A stretch of DNA of 64,000 bases from Lichenostomus cassidix (lineage: Eukaryota > Chordata > Aves > Passeriformes > Meliphagidae), in contig CM039184.1 in NCBI GenBank assembly GCA_008360975.2, positions 38,985,797-39,049,796 on the forward strand, written 5' to 3'. The notes below the pieces were generated by a model, which ran no database searches, was not told where the DNA came from, and saw only the letters and a program-made list of their open reading frames with translations. Positions 1 through 12,959 of the stretch are shown here, piece by piece. Position numbers and translations under genes: made by a program. Numbering within the stretch: position 1 is the first letter of the stretch; each line of letters begins with the position of its first letter.

Positions 1-1821
1 ATAACCATCTGTCAAGCTGCTTATATTTTTAGCTTACTTCTTATGAAACATTCACATCTACCTTTTGTCAATTTTGATGAAAGCATACTAAGTTGATTTT
101 GGGGAACCCACAGGTTACGGACCCCTCCCCCCACTTTCTTGCTGCTTGCCAACAGACTCTTTTAACTTTGCTGGCCAGCAAGATCTCTCCCCAAATGTAC
201 CATATGTATAAACTGTTGCTCAGAGAGGAATGTTTGCTATTTGCCAGAATATGGACCATGCAATTTGGTAGTCCACCCTGAAATCACTCTCAAAACTTAA
301 GGGAAAAATAAGAAGAAGTTGCTAATGAGCGGTTGTCTTTTTCTCCAATAGAGTGAATTTTTCAGGAACTAATTACTAGGTTTGAAGAGAAAGAAAAACA
401 AATATGACAGTATGTTTTTTTATCTTCTCTGTCTTACAGAGAAGTAATTGCTCACGGACAGGATAATTTTCTTAGCTAGAGAACTTTATTTTTTAGGCAA
501 GACTCATCTTCTAAATATTTTTTCAAACAGGAATTTCCACCTGAGTTAAACTTTTCCTTCTATACTTGCTTAGAGTCTGAGAACACGTTGAATACAAATG
601 TAGCTGCTGGTATAAGCTGAAGTTCTGAATTTCTATGGTTAATCTAATAAAGAATATGAAGTTATGGCTTCCTCACCGATCAAATAACATTTGTTGCAAT
701 GTTGTTTGTACTGGGAACAAAATCCTCTTTTGGAATCCCCTTGCTGGAAGACCTAAAAAGGGTTAACTGCAGAAGCTTGTTAGCGAACCAGCCCATCAAC
801 AGACTGCAGTAACTGTTAGATTTTTATATTGTAGCATTCTCTATCAGGAGCATAAGTATTTCAGAATTACTACAGGATTTTTAACTTTTGCATGTAACTG
901 TTTATACAATGCAATTTTGGACCTACTTGTTAATAAGGATGGTAAGAAATGCCAGTTATTACCAGCTTTTGATTAAAACCAAATAAGACGGTATCATGGT
1001 AATTTTGGTGCAGATGGAAGCCTGTTGCAAATTCAGTATTTTGAAACTCAGGTGACAAAATTCAGGACATTGAAATTTGTGTTTATATACCTACATTTTT
1101 ACAGATTTGTAAACACTGAATGCCAGAGATTCTTGTGCATGGTGAGTATCTCTGTCAGAATCAATCAAGCCAATATTAAGGTATTTCTATGCTTTTCATG
1201 TCCTCAAAGGAAATCATTATTCTTCTCTGTTCTTAGATTTTGATGGCTTGTGTATGATGTTACCTTTCGATTGCATCTGTTCCTTGAAAAACTAGAGTCT
1301 AGGGCTAGATTTAATTTTTCTTTGTTCCTGTCCAAGTGAGATACTATTTTGAGTATCACATGCTCAATCTTCCAGACAAAATTCTGCAAAATTCCCTAAA
1401 TCCACAGTTTTTGAACTTTATTCTGACTAGGGTCAGAAATGAGTGTACAAACAGTACTCTTTAAACAGTCTTCTGATCAATTTTTAAAAGTACACTATTT
1501 TTCACCTCACATAGGAATTTTATGGACATATGGTGATTTCCTAATTTTGACTGTTTTCTTGTTTTATTCATGCTGATGGTTCTAGTTATGGGCAAATATT
1601 GTCTTTGCAGTACTTTGATCACCTCGTCATTTTTTTTGTATCATTATATTCTCCAGCTAGATTTGCTCTTTCTGTATGCTGTGTGTTTTTGCTCATGTTT
1701 TCTCTGTTTATTTTTTCCTAATATTTGCATCTATCTCTGACCTGTCCTCTAGTTTTGAAATTCTTTTCCCATTCATACCTGCCCTTGCAATCCAAATTCC
1801 CCCTTTTATGCAATCGAGTGC
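1..1821. other. Intergenic AT-rich DNA, no gene seen
   Basis: This is unique-looking AT-rich sequence far upstream of WWC2. Open frames here are at most about 80 codons, overlap on both strands, and match no family I recognise. I see no repeat, RNA gene or CpG cluster. It may hold distal regulatory DNA, but nothing in the sequence shows it. Confidence 0.6.
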
Positions 1822-1903
1822 AATTTCATACCAAATCCAAAACATAGCACTGTACCAGCTACTAAGAAAAAAATTCAACTTTATCCCAGCTAAAACCAGG
1901 ACA
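1822..1903 (-). mobile_element. LTR 5'-end fragment of an avian endogenous retrovirus, antisense
   Basis: Read on the minus strand from 1903, the sequence starts TGTCCTGGTTTTAGCTGGGA and matches the first roughly 80 bases of the LTR that starts at 20695, including the shared block TAGTAGCTGGTACAGTGCT. Similarity stops near 1822, so only the outermost U3 segment survives. There is no internal retroviral sequence beside it, so this is a truncated solo LTR rather than a provirus. The opposite orientation to the 20.7 kb copy means the two are separate insertions. Confidence 0.75.
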
Positions 1904-4819
1904 ATAGGACAAAGATAGGTGCTAGAAAAATGGAAGATATTGCATGTGATCTTTTTTCCTATCTCCATCCAGAACTGGAAATCACAGATAATCCTGCTAA
2001 ATTGTCCTTTGGAAAGTAAACTGAGACACAAAATCTCAGACTGCAAGTCTTCTGGCAATCCTAGTGATTCCTTCCAAAATACGAATTACCCTTCTTTGCC
2101 CACCCATACTAGTCATGATCACAGATATTCCCTAACTAGAAGTGAGAAATTATTTTTCTGTTTTCAGTATAAAATTTCACTTTCTTGGCATGCTGCTTCT
2201 GGACCCAGCAGCTGACTACATACTTCACAGCTTTCTACTTCTCTTGTTACCTTCCCCTTAGTTTTCAAGGCTATTTTTAATATCTAAGAAGATTATTTTC
2301 TATTTTCACCCTTTCTGATTTGGCAAGATTTCCTGTGATGATCCAGTAGCTTTTCACACTACATCCATGAATTTTCACTAAGTCCCAAAATCTCTTGCAG
2401 TGTATCAACTTGCAAAAACTCCAACTGGAAAACAACATTATCTGTAATCATTATATCAGACATTCTGAAGACAGAAATCTTTACTCTTCCATACAAATGA
2501 TATTGAATACAGGTATCCCTTCATATTTGGGCAAACCAGTTTGCTGTTAGGAATCTTTCCTTTTCTTCTCCTAATACAAATTCCACTTAAGCTTGTCTTC
2601 TTTAACCTCAGTGGAATTTCTGTCCAAGCGTCTTTGTTCCTCTCAAATTTTTTTGTTTGGTTGGTTTTTTGTTTATGGTAAGCTTTATATTTCCTCTATA
2701 AAGAATTTTCCTATTTTTATGTACAATTTTCTGTCATTTATCTTAACTGTATCTTCAGATTTCATTATTACAGTTTGTTAATCTTAATAAAAGAGCTGCT
2801 ACACAGAATCATTTTCTTACATCTTTATATGGGATTTAGCATGGAAGGTTTTAAGTAAATGTGCTAAATCCATTCTGTGATAAGAGATGAATTACTCTTT
2901 CAGCTAACCTTTGGATTGGGGTGGGGGAGGAAGACAATATCTCAGGATTTTCAGATACACTAGCAAAATTAAACTAAGTTAAAAGAAATAAAATTAACTG
3001 CTCCAATCACTCTGGGTTTGTCCTGTATCTCCCCTCAGCATGATGAAATCCCTTCAACCCACTTGCCTTTCAAACTGTCAATACACCCAATTCCCCACAT
3101 TAGCATCAGAGGTATTTTCCTTTCTCAGTAGGAGGAGAACTGCTCCATCTCTAGGACATAACACCACAACACCAAGAGAACTGGGAGACATGAGGCATGA
3201 TGCCTTCATTTTGTAACATCCTGAGTGTTAGCTTGGCATCAGGGCAGAGGGAGCTCAGGTGCCACTATCATATCATATTGACTACTTTTCATCTCTTCTA
3301 CATTCTGGCTGTTTCCTAAACTCATTGAACTAATTACACAAGAGCAGCTAACAGCCACATTGCTCTAACTTATCAGTAATGAAAAGTGAGCTGGAGCTGT
3401 CAGGAAATACATTTGACATCCTAATTTGGAAGAACAGGAACTCTGTGCTCCCTCTGTAGATATGAGGGGAAATATAACCATTAGTAAACCTAATTTATTT
3501 CATAAGTAGAGTTGACAGCATGATTCCTTTTCAATATTTCCTGGCACTTTCCTATTATGAGATTCTGCTTTTAGTTGTCTACATCAGACAAACATGATTT
3601 CTTCAGACTGAAATAGCCCAAGCTGAGCACTTGCTACTACTAAGATTATTTTTTTATCTTTCAGTTTGTATCCAGATTTTTAATGCTATTGTAACTTTAA
3701 AACCATTATAAATAAAAACATATTCACATTAGGAAGACATTGACACAGATGGCAAAGACAGTAGTATATGGTAAATGAGGAGTTCTAGAATGGAGCCATA
3801 CCAGCTTTGTGCTACACAAAAGACGATTAAGTAAAGAAGGCAAAGAGCAGGATGTGATTTTTGAAGCAGGGATCATTAAGGAATTCAAAAGTGGAAGGGC
3901 TATAGATTGTGGAAAGGGAAGACAGACATTAGTTACATTTATCCAACTCTCATTTCTCAGAATACAACAGAATGTTTTTAGGGTTCAAAGTACTAAAGAA
4001 AACGTGTCTTTTGAAACCAGCCTTCACAGCAGCCTAGGGAGATAAAAAAATTAAATAACAGATGTGCTTTATTTTTTTCAAAACTGAGGAAGCAAAAGGG
4101 AACTGATACGCGATATTCTTCTTTTGCAGGAAAGTAAACTAAAAAACTCCCTATTATTTCTACAAAAACTTCAGTAGGTTCTATAGGGACAGTAAGGAGG
4201 AGAACTCAAAATCACTCTGCTGGTATATATGTCCTCTGGGGTGAGCATTTTTCCACAGAAGATGAATGTCCTACATGGGCAAAAATAAGAAACAGGACAA
4301 AAATCATACTAATTTTATGGACTTAGTGAAAACTGGCTTGTCTTGTAATGACAGCTTTTTAGAATAAAAATGTTCTTATTCAGGGTTAGTTAAATTTACT
4401 TTAATGGTCTTTTAAAGAACTAGAGAACAGCAGATTCTTGTTGGGAGATACTATACAGGTCAATTTATTTCTGCATTTTGTGTTCTAATTCTTCAATATT
4501 TTGCACTGCACTTCAACTGATCTGCAGTACAAGAACCTGAAATTAGCTAGCACACTGGGATCAATACTGAGCAATATTTTGTCTCTGAAAGAAATTCACT
4601 CTGACAGAGAAGAGTAAGAGCAGTGTAAGGAAACAGAGACTCTGGCTAAAAAGCCGGATACAGAAATTTCCTATAAAGCAGTACAAATTAGTTGATGTCA
4701 CCAGAGCAAGAAAACCATAGTGACAGAATAAAATGTTATCCAGGTTCCAGAATACTTTATTATCACCACCCTAGGTCACTAAGCTTCACAAGCTATATCC
4801 ATCAAATTTGATAGCAGTA
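1904..4819. other. Intergenic AT-rich DNA, no gene seen
   Basis: The stretch has pyrimidine-rich segments near 2.2-2.8 kb and mixed unique sequence after that. Open frames are under 100 codons and look random. I recognise no transposon or RNA gene here. Confidence 0.55.
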
Positions 4820-5250
4820 TATATAATCACAGCTGAAGCTAGAAGGTGCAGTGCTTTAATGTACTAACGATGTACATTAAGACACCTGGGTTCAAAGTCA
4901 GTTTACGACAGGAACAAAATGAGTTTGTTGGTCTCAGCCTGCACTCTAGTGGACAATTGCACATAAACCCAGTCCCAAGAAGAATCCCAAGAATTAGATG
5001 TGTTGGCCAAAACATATGGCGAAATTCATATTCTCTGAACATTATAAAAAACAAAATATCTTTGCTTTTAGTGCTGTTCTGAAACACTGCAAGATGAGAC
5101 ATTTTCATCAGCATCGCTTTAACACTGTGTTCAGTATTCTTGTTACCAGTATTTGAAAGAATACAACAGAAGGTGAAACAATACAATGGAAGGCAGCAAA
5201 GGCAATTAGATGCTTGCATGTTAGGGGGAAAATGGAGATAAGAGGACATA
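4820..5250. other. Possible very old MIR-like SINE relic with a chance antisense ORF
   Basis: Around 4880-4910 the sequence reads CACCTGGGTTCAAAGTCAG, which resembles the core of MIR/tRNA-derived SINEs (a box-B-like GGTTCAA segment after a CCTGG block). The match is short and I cannot extend it to both ends. A 136-codon frame runs antisense through the block (4839-5249), but its composition looks random and it resembles no protein I know. Confidence 0.25.
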
Positions 5251-8200
5251 CTGACATAGCAGATATATATATATATAATGTTTATGACTAGGTAAAATAT
5301 CTTTATTTACCTTTTCTCATAATATAAGACACTGAGAAACAAAAAAATTGACATATATAATAGTGATAAAAAAATATTTTCTTGAGACATAATTAGCCTG
5401 TGAACTCATGTCTGAAAGACATTTTGGAGGCAAGACCTAAATAGAACTTAAACCAAAAATTATGCTGTTACATGAATAATAAGAATAGCAAGGTGAGATA
5501 GTGTAAAACGTGTGAGGAACAAAAACTCTCACGATTCAAGGTATAAAACAAACATAAATTACCTAAGGCATGGGCAGAAACTATACCCACAGATGTTTTA
5601 TTTCATTAGTCTATTCCATACAATGTTTACACATATTTCAGTGGGCAGACAGTAGAATGCTGGAGTCTCAGATTTGTGTAGTCTGTGGTATTTCCTAGTT
5701 GCAGAAATTAGCTGCAAAAAATTCTCTGGAACTTTAACCCCATTTCATGTCATTGCCCTTTATATTGTTAAACTTTTTATCAGTCAAGTGAACAATATTG
5801 ACACCCAATCATTTACAATTACAATCATAAGTCAAGTATAGAGGCAAAGTAAAAAAATTATTGAATTATCCTGTCTTTTGAAAACTTTTTTTAAGTTAAA
5901 AAAAAGGTTTGTTATCACTAGCCTAAAACTGACCATTACATATTTTATGTATATTATATTGACACCAATATATACTATATTAACAGAGCCTTTTACAGTC
6001 TTGTGATCTGTCCGAGTCCAAGCTGACCTTTCCCTTATTTTTCATCATGTCACCTACCTCAATCATTTTCTGGAATGTTTGAACACTTCTACAGTTTACA
6101 AGCCTACATTTCAATCTCAAGATAAATTTAAAATTCTATTTTTATCCAAATAAAATTCACCTTATGGTGTGGCTACTGTTTAGCATATTTAGAATACTCT
6201 ATCTCTAGATTTTTCATAACTAAAAAAACAGTCTTTTTCAATCTTTTAATGATAGAGCAGCCTCTCTGACCGTATTCTGATTCCAAATTCAGAGAATCAT
6301 CAATTTTTATAAAAAAATAATATCGCCCTCAATTTTGTGAAGAAATGCAACTTCAGATAAACTTTGAAGTGTAATTTATCAAACATGGATTTCCTCTGTC
6401 CCCTCAGTTGCTATTATACTATTTTTTAATCAAAGCTCTTCCGTCCATGGTTCTTTTGTAATTACTACTTCTGATTATTTTATTCCAAATTTTCTGGTAA
6501 TTCATGGTTTTCCTAAAGGCTGAGCCAATAAATGTTGGGGTGAAAATATGAGTTATTATTTACAAAGCCCCCACATTTTCCTATATTTTGTAGATAAAAA
6601 GTGAATTTTAACTGCTTTTTTAAAGTGCAATAAGTGAATCTCAAGCCTCTAAAATCACAAAGCAAATGAAATCAAACTTTAATCTACTGGGGAATGGAGC
6701 TGAACTCATAATTTCTGCTTATGCTAAGACAACAATATGCTTCCATGAGTAAATTATTACTCCAAAACCATATTTTATTGGAATAGCTTGACAAGAATAA
6801 TTTCCTTGAAGATAAAAAAAAAAATAATTAGAAATGTTAAATAGGACCTAAATTTGTCAAGTATAACACGGAGGAATGAAAAAGATAACACTCATAACTT
6901 CAAAAGAATTTGAATTATGCACTTAAATTCAGACTTGTGGCATGAACTAAGATAATTACGAGGAAAATAGCAGCTTTTGCAGTCAATAACAGACATTGGA
7001 TTGAGTTAGTCAATTTTTCTGAGCTGACAAATGAAAGATGATAGCTGCTGAAATGAGCTGCAGATTATATGAGAACTACTATGGTGTGTAAGAACTAATG
7101 CTTTTATTCTCAAAGCCCAAAGCTGAAAAAATATTAATAAAACCATTTATATCTAGCTAGTTTAAGTGCATCTGGCACCCAGAAAAGAAAGGTTTCTTGA
7201 TGGAGGTAGTCCCTGTTTCCACTTGGCATCAAACACAGCTTTCGAAAAATGTTTTTCTGCTCTAGTCTCCTGATAATTCAACAGCAGTAGGACCACGAAA
7301 ACCTTGTTAGAAGTACCAGCTGCTTGCACAGAATTTCTGTTGTGCTTATGACCACCCGCTGGCAAATACTAATGCACAGAACAAAAATAAGTAAGATAGC
7401 TGTAGCTCAAAATGGATAGTGCAGGAAGTGGATATAGCAAGTGTATTGATAAAGGAGAAATACCACCCTTAATAGTGGTGCCTCACTGCTAGAGAACAAA
7501 TAAATAAAACCCAGTATTTATGCTATGCAAGATCTTGATCTTTATTTGTGATCTTACAAAAGAGCTTAAAATCCTTTACTTTCTGCAGAGCAGAGATCTG
7601 TGCATACTAAAAGAGGAACATACTGTAACCATGACTATATATTCCAGGGATATAAACCACTGAATGACAGCTCAGGATCAGCCAAAGCTGATCAAAGCCT
7701 CAGGAATTTTATCTCCCCAACTTCTGTGGGAGCCCACTGTGACAAGCTTATCTCTTTGATCCCAAATTTAGAATATGTCAGAATGGGTTAATCCTACACG
7801 TTTATTTTCATATTTGACAATACTTTTTAATTGAAGTGGCAGGACCCAAGCTTTCAATTTTCTCACTGATTTCTATCACTTGGAAAGTGCCATGGCACAG
7901 AGAAAAGTTCTAACTTTTGGATTTCGCCTTTTGGCTGAAATATTTTCCTCTTTTCCTAAGGTCTTCAAAATGTTTCTGAATTGGTTTACAGAGAAATATG
8001 AGTGTTAAAAAACCTTTGAACAAAAGTCTTTAAAAGTGCCATGGAAAGGAAGTGAGAAGAACCCCTGTCTGTTAATACTTTTACACCTCATTATTTTGAA
8101 AAGTTGTTGATTTTTTGATGCCGTAATTGAACTCTCTTAGCCATGGTACAGATATGGTACAGATTTCCTAGAGCAGGCAGTCAGTTCCCTGTACCCAAAA

Positions 8201-9129
8201 GTATGGTGCATCCAGACAAGCAGGTCATCACTCTGAGCTACGGATCTCCTGGTGAACCTGACTGGCAGCTGAGCTACCCAAGGCTTCTGCTCCCTTATAC
8301 GAGGCTGATGAGAGGAGAACTCTACACTTTCCTTCTGCTCAATCTCATAGGCATTCACTGCAATCTCACAATTACTTCTGCACAGAGGCCCCAATACTGA
8401 GCCATTCCCTTTGGTTCCGCTGGCCCTGTGTGTGCCAGAATCATGACACATCTGGGTCACTGAACACGTACCATGAAGAGTTGTCCCTGGTGTTTTAGCA
8501 GGGAAGTTCAAGGCACATCTATAACCTGACTATGCATAGCATCACTTTGATTACAATTGTCATTCCAGATGTGATGTCAGTAAGAGTGCCACAAAAATAC
8601 AAATAGGGACAACTGTTCACTAAAACCAATAGTGCTATGAGGGAGGGAAGCAGTGGGCAGCTGTATGAATTAAATATCCATAGGACTAGGGGAAAAAGCA
8701 AGGGCAGGTAAGCACACAGAAAGCCCTAGAACAACACACATTTCCCCATATCTCCCCACATTTTTATTTCTTTGTTTTCTACAGATCCAGCTCTGAGGAA
8801 GGGAACACTGCCAGGAATCTCCTTCAAAAACATCTAGACTACATCATGGTCAAAAAACAGCTAGGGGCTTACATCCAGGCACTTCTTCCCTACAGCTCTG
8901 TTTAAATTCAAAAAAGAGTAATGAAGTAAGAAAGAGGAAATTTATTCAAGAGAAGAGCAGCTCAGAGTCCCAACGCTTCACAGGCACCAAGGAACCTATT
9001 TAAAGACATTGTAGTAAAAGTACATACTTTATCTTAAGAAAGACTTCAGAAAGCACAAAGGAAGCTGGTGTAACTAACCAGCAGCGTAAGTAAGGTTGTT
9101 AGAAGTAAAAATCTATCTTTGAAAATGTT
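5251..9129. other. Intergenic AT-rich DNA, with a GC-richer patch at 8.1-8.5 kb
   Basis: Mostly unique AT-rich sequence, including a short TA run at 5259-5276. The block at 8137-8511 is richer in G and C and stays open in two frames: a 124-codon antisense frame and an 85-codon sense frame at 8143-8400. Neither product has a motif I recognise. The patch could be an old repeat or a conserved element; I cannot decide from sequence alone. Confidence 0.5.
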
Positions 9130-9990
9130 GACGTCAGGTTCAAGTGACACAAGAAGAAAGAGTTACAAACTCTGGAAGGTTAAATGTGAAAACATGGTAA
9201 GGCAGACCGAAAAGCATCTGAAGAATAACTAACAAAGAATCAAAACTAATAATCCTTTTCACTACAAAACACATCAGGAGCAGGAAGTTTGCCAGAATCT
9301 GGAAGGCTAGTTTGTTTTCAGGGCATAAAAGAATACTCAGAGAAGTCAAGGTCGTTGCAGAGAAGCTAAGTAAACCCTTTGTGTTGGTGTTTGCTGTGGA
9401 AGGAACTGGGAAGATTCCAAAACCAGAACCCTTCTTGGTGGGGAGCTCATCTGAAGAGCAGTCTGAAATTGAAGACATTATGTAATAAATAGATAAAGTG
9501 AAAATCACCAGGAATATATAGTATACACTTCAAATTTCTAAAGGAACTCAAGGACGAAAGAGCTGAATTACTCACTGCAGGGTTTAACCTACTGCTTAAA
9601 ATTGCTTTGCTTCTGGAAGGCAGCAGATGTGACATTGATTTTTTAAAAAGGTTCCAGGGAAAATCTGGAAATAGTAGGAATCTAAGTCTAATGTATGTGG
9701 GGCAAATTATTAGAAACTTTGATAAGACACACAATCAGGAGACACCTGAATAGATCTGATTTATTTGGTAAAAGTTAGCATTCTGTTGAGGAAGATACTA
9801 CTTTATAATTCTGATAAAAGTTTTTCAATGGAGCCAAAAGGGATATGGATTATATGGGGATGATGATATTGATACAATCTACTTTGATTTCCAAAAGACC
9901 TGAGTTCAGGTTAGAATTAGGGTTTTCTAAATCCAAATGTCTACAAAGGCGGTAAGACTGAAGGTAGAAAAAAAAAGACCACCAAGGCAG
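9130..9990 (+). mobile_element. Ancient CR1/L3-type LINE, ORF2 relic
   Basis: About 850 bases follow the order of the ORF2 segment that links the endonuclease to the reverse transcriptase in CR1/L3 LINEs. A block meaning 'aggagcaggaagtttgcc' lies near 9277. An 'agagaagctaagtaaa' block lies near 9358. 'Ctaaaggaactcaagga' is at about 9538, 'agctgaattactcactgcag' near 9561, and a 'tttttaaaaaggttccagg' block near 9640. A degraded 'gatttccaaaagacc' segment of the palm domain follows near 9887. Many frameshifts and stops make it non-functional. The recognised CR1/L3 family encodes endonuclease and reverse transcriptase; identification rests on my memory of the family consensus. The 3' end fades near 9.99 kb. 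Confidence 0.72.
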
Positions 9991-11240
9991 GACTGGACCA
10001 AGGGGTGCTGGTTTATAGGGAGCATATTATGTGAGCGCATCCTAAGCAAGTTCAGCCTGGTCTGACATAGGCCTTGCAGCAAGACTAAGGAAAATTTGTT
10101 CCAGAGTGTGACACTTGTTCCCAAAAGGAGGAAAAGGCGCAGAAACGCTAAGACCTCTTACTGGTAAAACGAGACACTATTCACTGTGTTGTTGTTTTCA
10201 GTGCTTTCAGATGGAGCTCAGTAAGTAAGGTTTTGTCAATACAAGCAAGTAAAAGGCCAGATACTCCATAGTGACCCAACAGTGCAGGGTTTCAGGAGCT
10301 GTCTGGGGTTGTCTTGACACAGGTTGATTTTAATTTGAGCTTTTCTTTTGTGTGTGTGTGTGTATGACAATCATGTAGGGGTCCAGAGGGTATTGCCTAC
10401 CTGGGTTCTACACAGTCTGTGTACACTTTATACAGTAAAAGCTTAACTATCCCATTGTAACAGCAGCTTTTTACATGAAAGGGGCTGTGGGGGAAATGTC
10501 AGACTTTAGCAATGAGAAGGATACAGACCGCTGTAAGAAAACCCAACCAGGTCCCAAATCAGAGGGGAAAGAGACTCCTACTGTGAACATCAAAATCTTT
10601 CCATCAAAGGACACAGGAGGCAAATGACACCTCAATTTCTGAAGCAATCTCTTTAAGGAAGATCGAAGTTGTTGACCTTAGGACTCATTGGGACATGCAG
10701 AAGGTGAGCACAGCACCAGAGAAACTGAGTAGGAACAATTTAAACTGTATTATTAATGTATTTTTTCTGCATTTATGGGGTAAATTGTACATTAGATTAT
10801 TAAAACATTAACAGGATTAACATTACATTTGTACCTCTTTCAAGCCATGATCCCTTTAGCCCATAGGATTTGAAAGTAACATGAATCCAGCCTCAGGCTA
10901 GGGCTAGTCATAAGGTCTAGGGTTAAGGTTTGAAAACCTAGAAAGCTTACAGAGGGTGATGAGGCTGAGGGTAGGAAAGGGACTCCAAAGAAATGCAGGG
11001 CAGGTATCCAGGAGACTCCCAGGGAGAACATGATTCAAGGGGCCTTAAGCATGCCAGGAGGCTTCTGCCTAAGCTCAGTGTTAGCCTTTGACAAAGTTCA
11101 GAAAAGGTGGTTGAAAAGAGTGTGTTTCTTGATTCAATGTAGAAGAAAACATCTGGGAAAAAAAAAGACCTATCACAAGTTGTGATATATGTATGTATAT
11201 ATCTCAGAAGCAATATCTGCTATATTGCTCTTTGTCGATT
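9991..11240. other. Intergenic DNA with a short GT run
   Basis: This holds a short GT run near 10350-10364 and GC-richer sequence at 10.85-11.1 kb containing loosely repeated words such as 'ctaggg' and 'ttaaggtttg'. The words are too irregular to call a satellite or interstitial telomere. No gene is visible. Confidence 0.5.
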
Positions 11241-11330
11241 AATAGAATCATTCAGGTAAGAAAAGACCTTTAAGCTCATTGAGCCCAACCATAAACCACT
11301 TCCAGCTCCACTCTTCAAACCTGAGCTCTG
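11241..11330 (-). mobile_element. CR1 LINE 3'-end fragment, antisense
   Basis: The + strand starts with AATAGAATCATTCAGGTAAG followed by a block like 'gaaaagacctttaagctcattgagcc'. This is the reverse complement of a CR1 3' UTR end, which usually reads (on this strand) AATCATAGAATCATTGAGGTTGG and on. Only about 60-90 bases are recognisable, so the copy is strongly 5' truncated or decayed. Confidence 0.6.
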
Positions 11331-12959
11331 GCTAGGCTATGATTAAGGTTTGTTTCAATACAATCCTGACAGGGATGGGGGGACTGAGAGTAAGAACTGG
11401 AACCCCCTGGGAGGCTCCTAGGCCTTAAGAGGCTCCTTAGGAGCAACATTAGGCTAGAGGACCTGCATCTGTTATTAAAAGTAACTGCATGGATAAGTAG
11501 TTGATTAAGATAAAAGGGAGAGTGTCAGAGTAAATGGTCAGTATTCACAGTGAAAGAGATCAAAAGTGGAGATTCACAGCGGTCTGTCTGAGATACATAT
11601 TGCAGTATATTTATAAATTGGTTTGAAATGAGACCAAATAATGAGATGACAGTGTATGCTAGTGATACCATAAAATTAATAACTGGTGTGACAAAGGTTT
11701 GTTGAGAAGAACTGCTGCAGTCCCAGAGAGCAGCGAAGTCCCTTAAAATAAAACACAAACTATGTCCCCTCTTTGAAGGGAATGAAGACCATATGCCAGG
11801 AGGGATACCTGCTGGTCCAAGATTATGTAGAGGGAGATGCCAGCTCTGTCACTTCACTATTTGGCCCCCAGTTACAACTCTGTCTGATATGGTTCAAGGG
11901 GCTTTGGGCTTGCATGGTCCAAGAGATCGATTGTCACAATGCACAATCCCCAGGGGCCAGAAACCCTCCAGAAGCAATGTTAGGATGTGTCAGTCATAGT
12001 GGTAAAAGTATTAAGTCACATGAATGGCTGGAGAACCAGTCCTCTGAGGCTCTACCAACTTGTGCAGCTGGCTGCAGTGGTCGTTTAGGGGACCATACTT
12101 TACATATGGAACACAACTATCTCTGCATGGAGAGTCACAAACTCAGGCTTTGCTATTCTGATTACAGGAAGCTGACTGAGAAGATGCTTACATTTTCCTC
12201 TTTATTTTTGTCATTACTTAAAACCCATATCCACTAATAAATCACAAAGAAAAGAAATACAAAGTATGCAAGGAAAAAACTCTGTTGCTACCAAAAGTCT
12301 ACACTACCTTTAACATGCTCACAAAGTTTTCAGTGAAGTGAAAAACAGCATATGGCAAAAGTCTCATCTCAGACTTCTTTTCACCATGAATCACTGTGAA
12401 ATTCATTGGGGTTTCAGTGGCAAGACTTTTTAACTCCAGTTTTAAATCTATAACAGCCTAATAGGTTGGAACAATAATTCTTCTTCCATCAAATTTAATG
12501 GGTACCTTTTAGATTTCATGTGTTTGTGACATATTTTTGCAGACTCATATTTCTTTTGTTGTCTTCACATTGCAACAGAGTCGCACCCCAGGGTACTCTT
12601 TGAAACTGTAACTGATGTAAAAACTTGACTGGGAGATTTTTATGCATAAAATACATGTTTCAGGATATTTTAAAGTATTTCTTGATGGAATCTACTTTGT
12701 TCTCTATTAGGCTGTAGCTCATTTCTGTTATGTGAAAACATATTTTTGCATTGGGTACAGTATCAAACACATCACTTTATGTACTGTCTGTAAAATGTTA
12801 AATATTGCTTATGGCACTGTGACAGGTATCTAAAAATACAAAAGGAACATTTCCATTTTGGTAAACTGCCCAGATCTTCCACGCAAATAGAATATTTAAT
12901 ATTTCAGTGTGAAGATTACCAAAATGGAAATCGTGCATAACAAACTAGCTTTATTTCTT
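11331..12959. other. Intergenic DNA with an unassigned 154-codon ORF
   Basis: The frame at 11773-12237 (+) is the longest outside the CpG island. Its product is Cys/His/Leu-rich with no signal peptide, membrane segment or domain I recognise. An AATAAA overlaps its stop codon. A second frame overlaps its start. I see no splice or promoter context supporting it as a gene, and chance is the better explanation. The rest of the stretch is unique AT-rich DNA. Confidence 0.45.

Noticed and set aside
4839..5249. 136-codon antisense frame
   Set aside because: Cys/Phe/Leu-rich random composition, possibly over an old SINE.
10880..10940. Interstitial telomere-like words (ctaggg, gggttaagg)
   Set aside because: Too few and too irregular to be a telomeric array.
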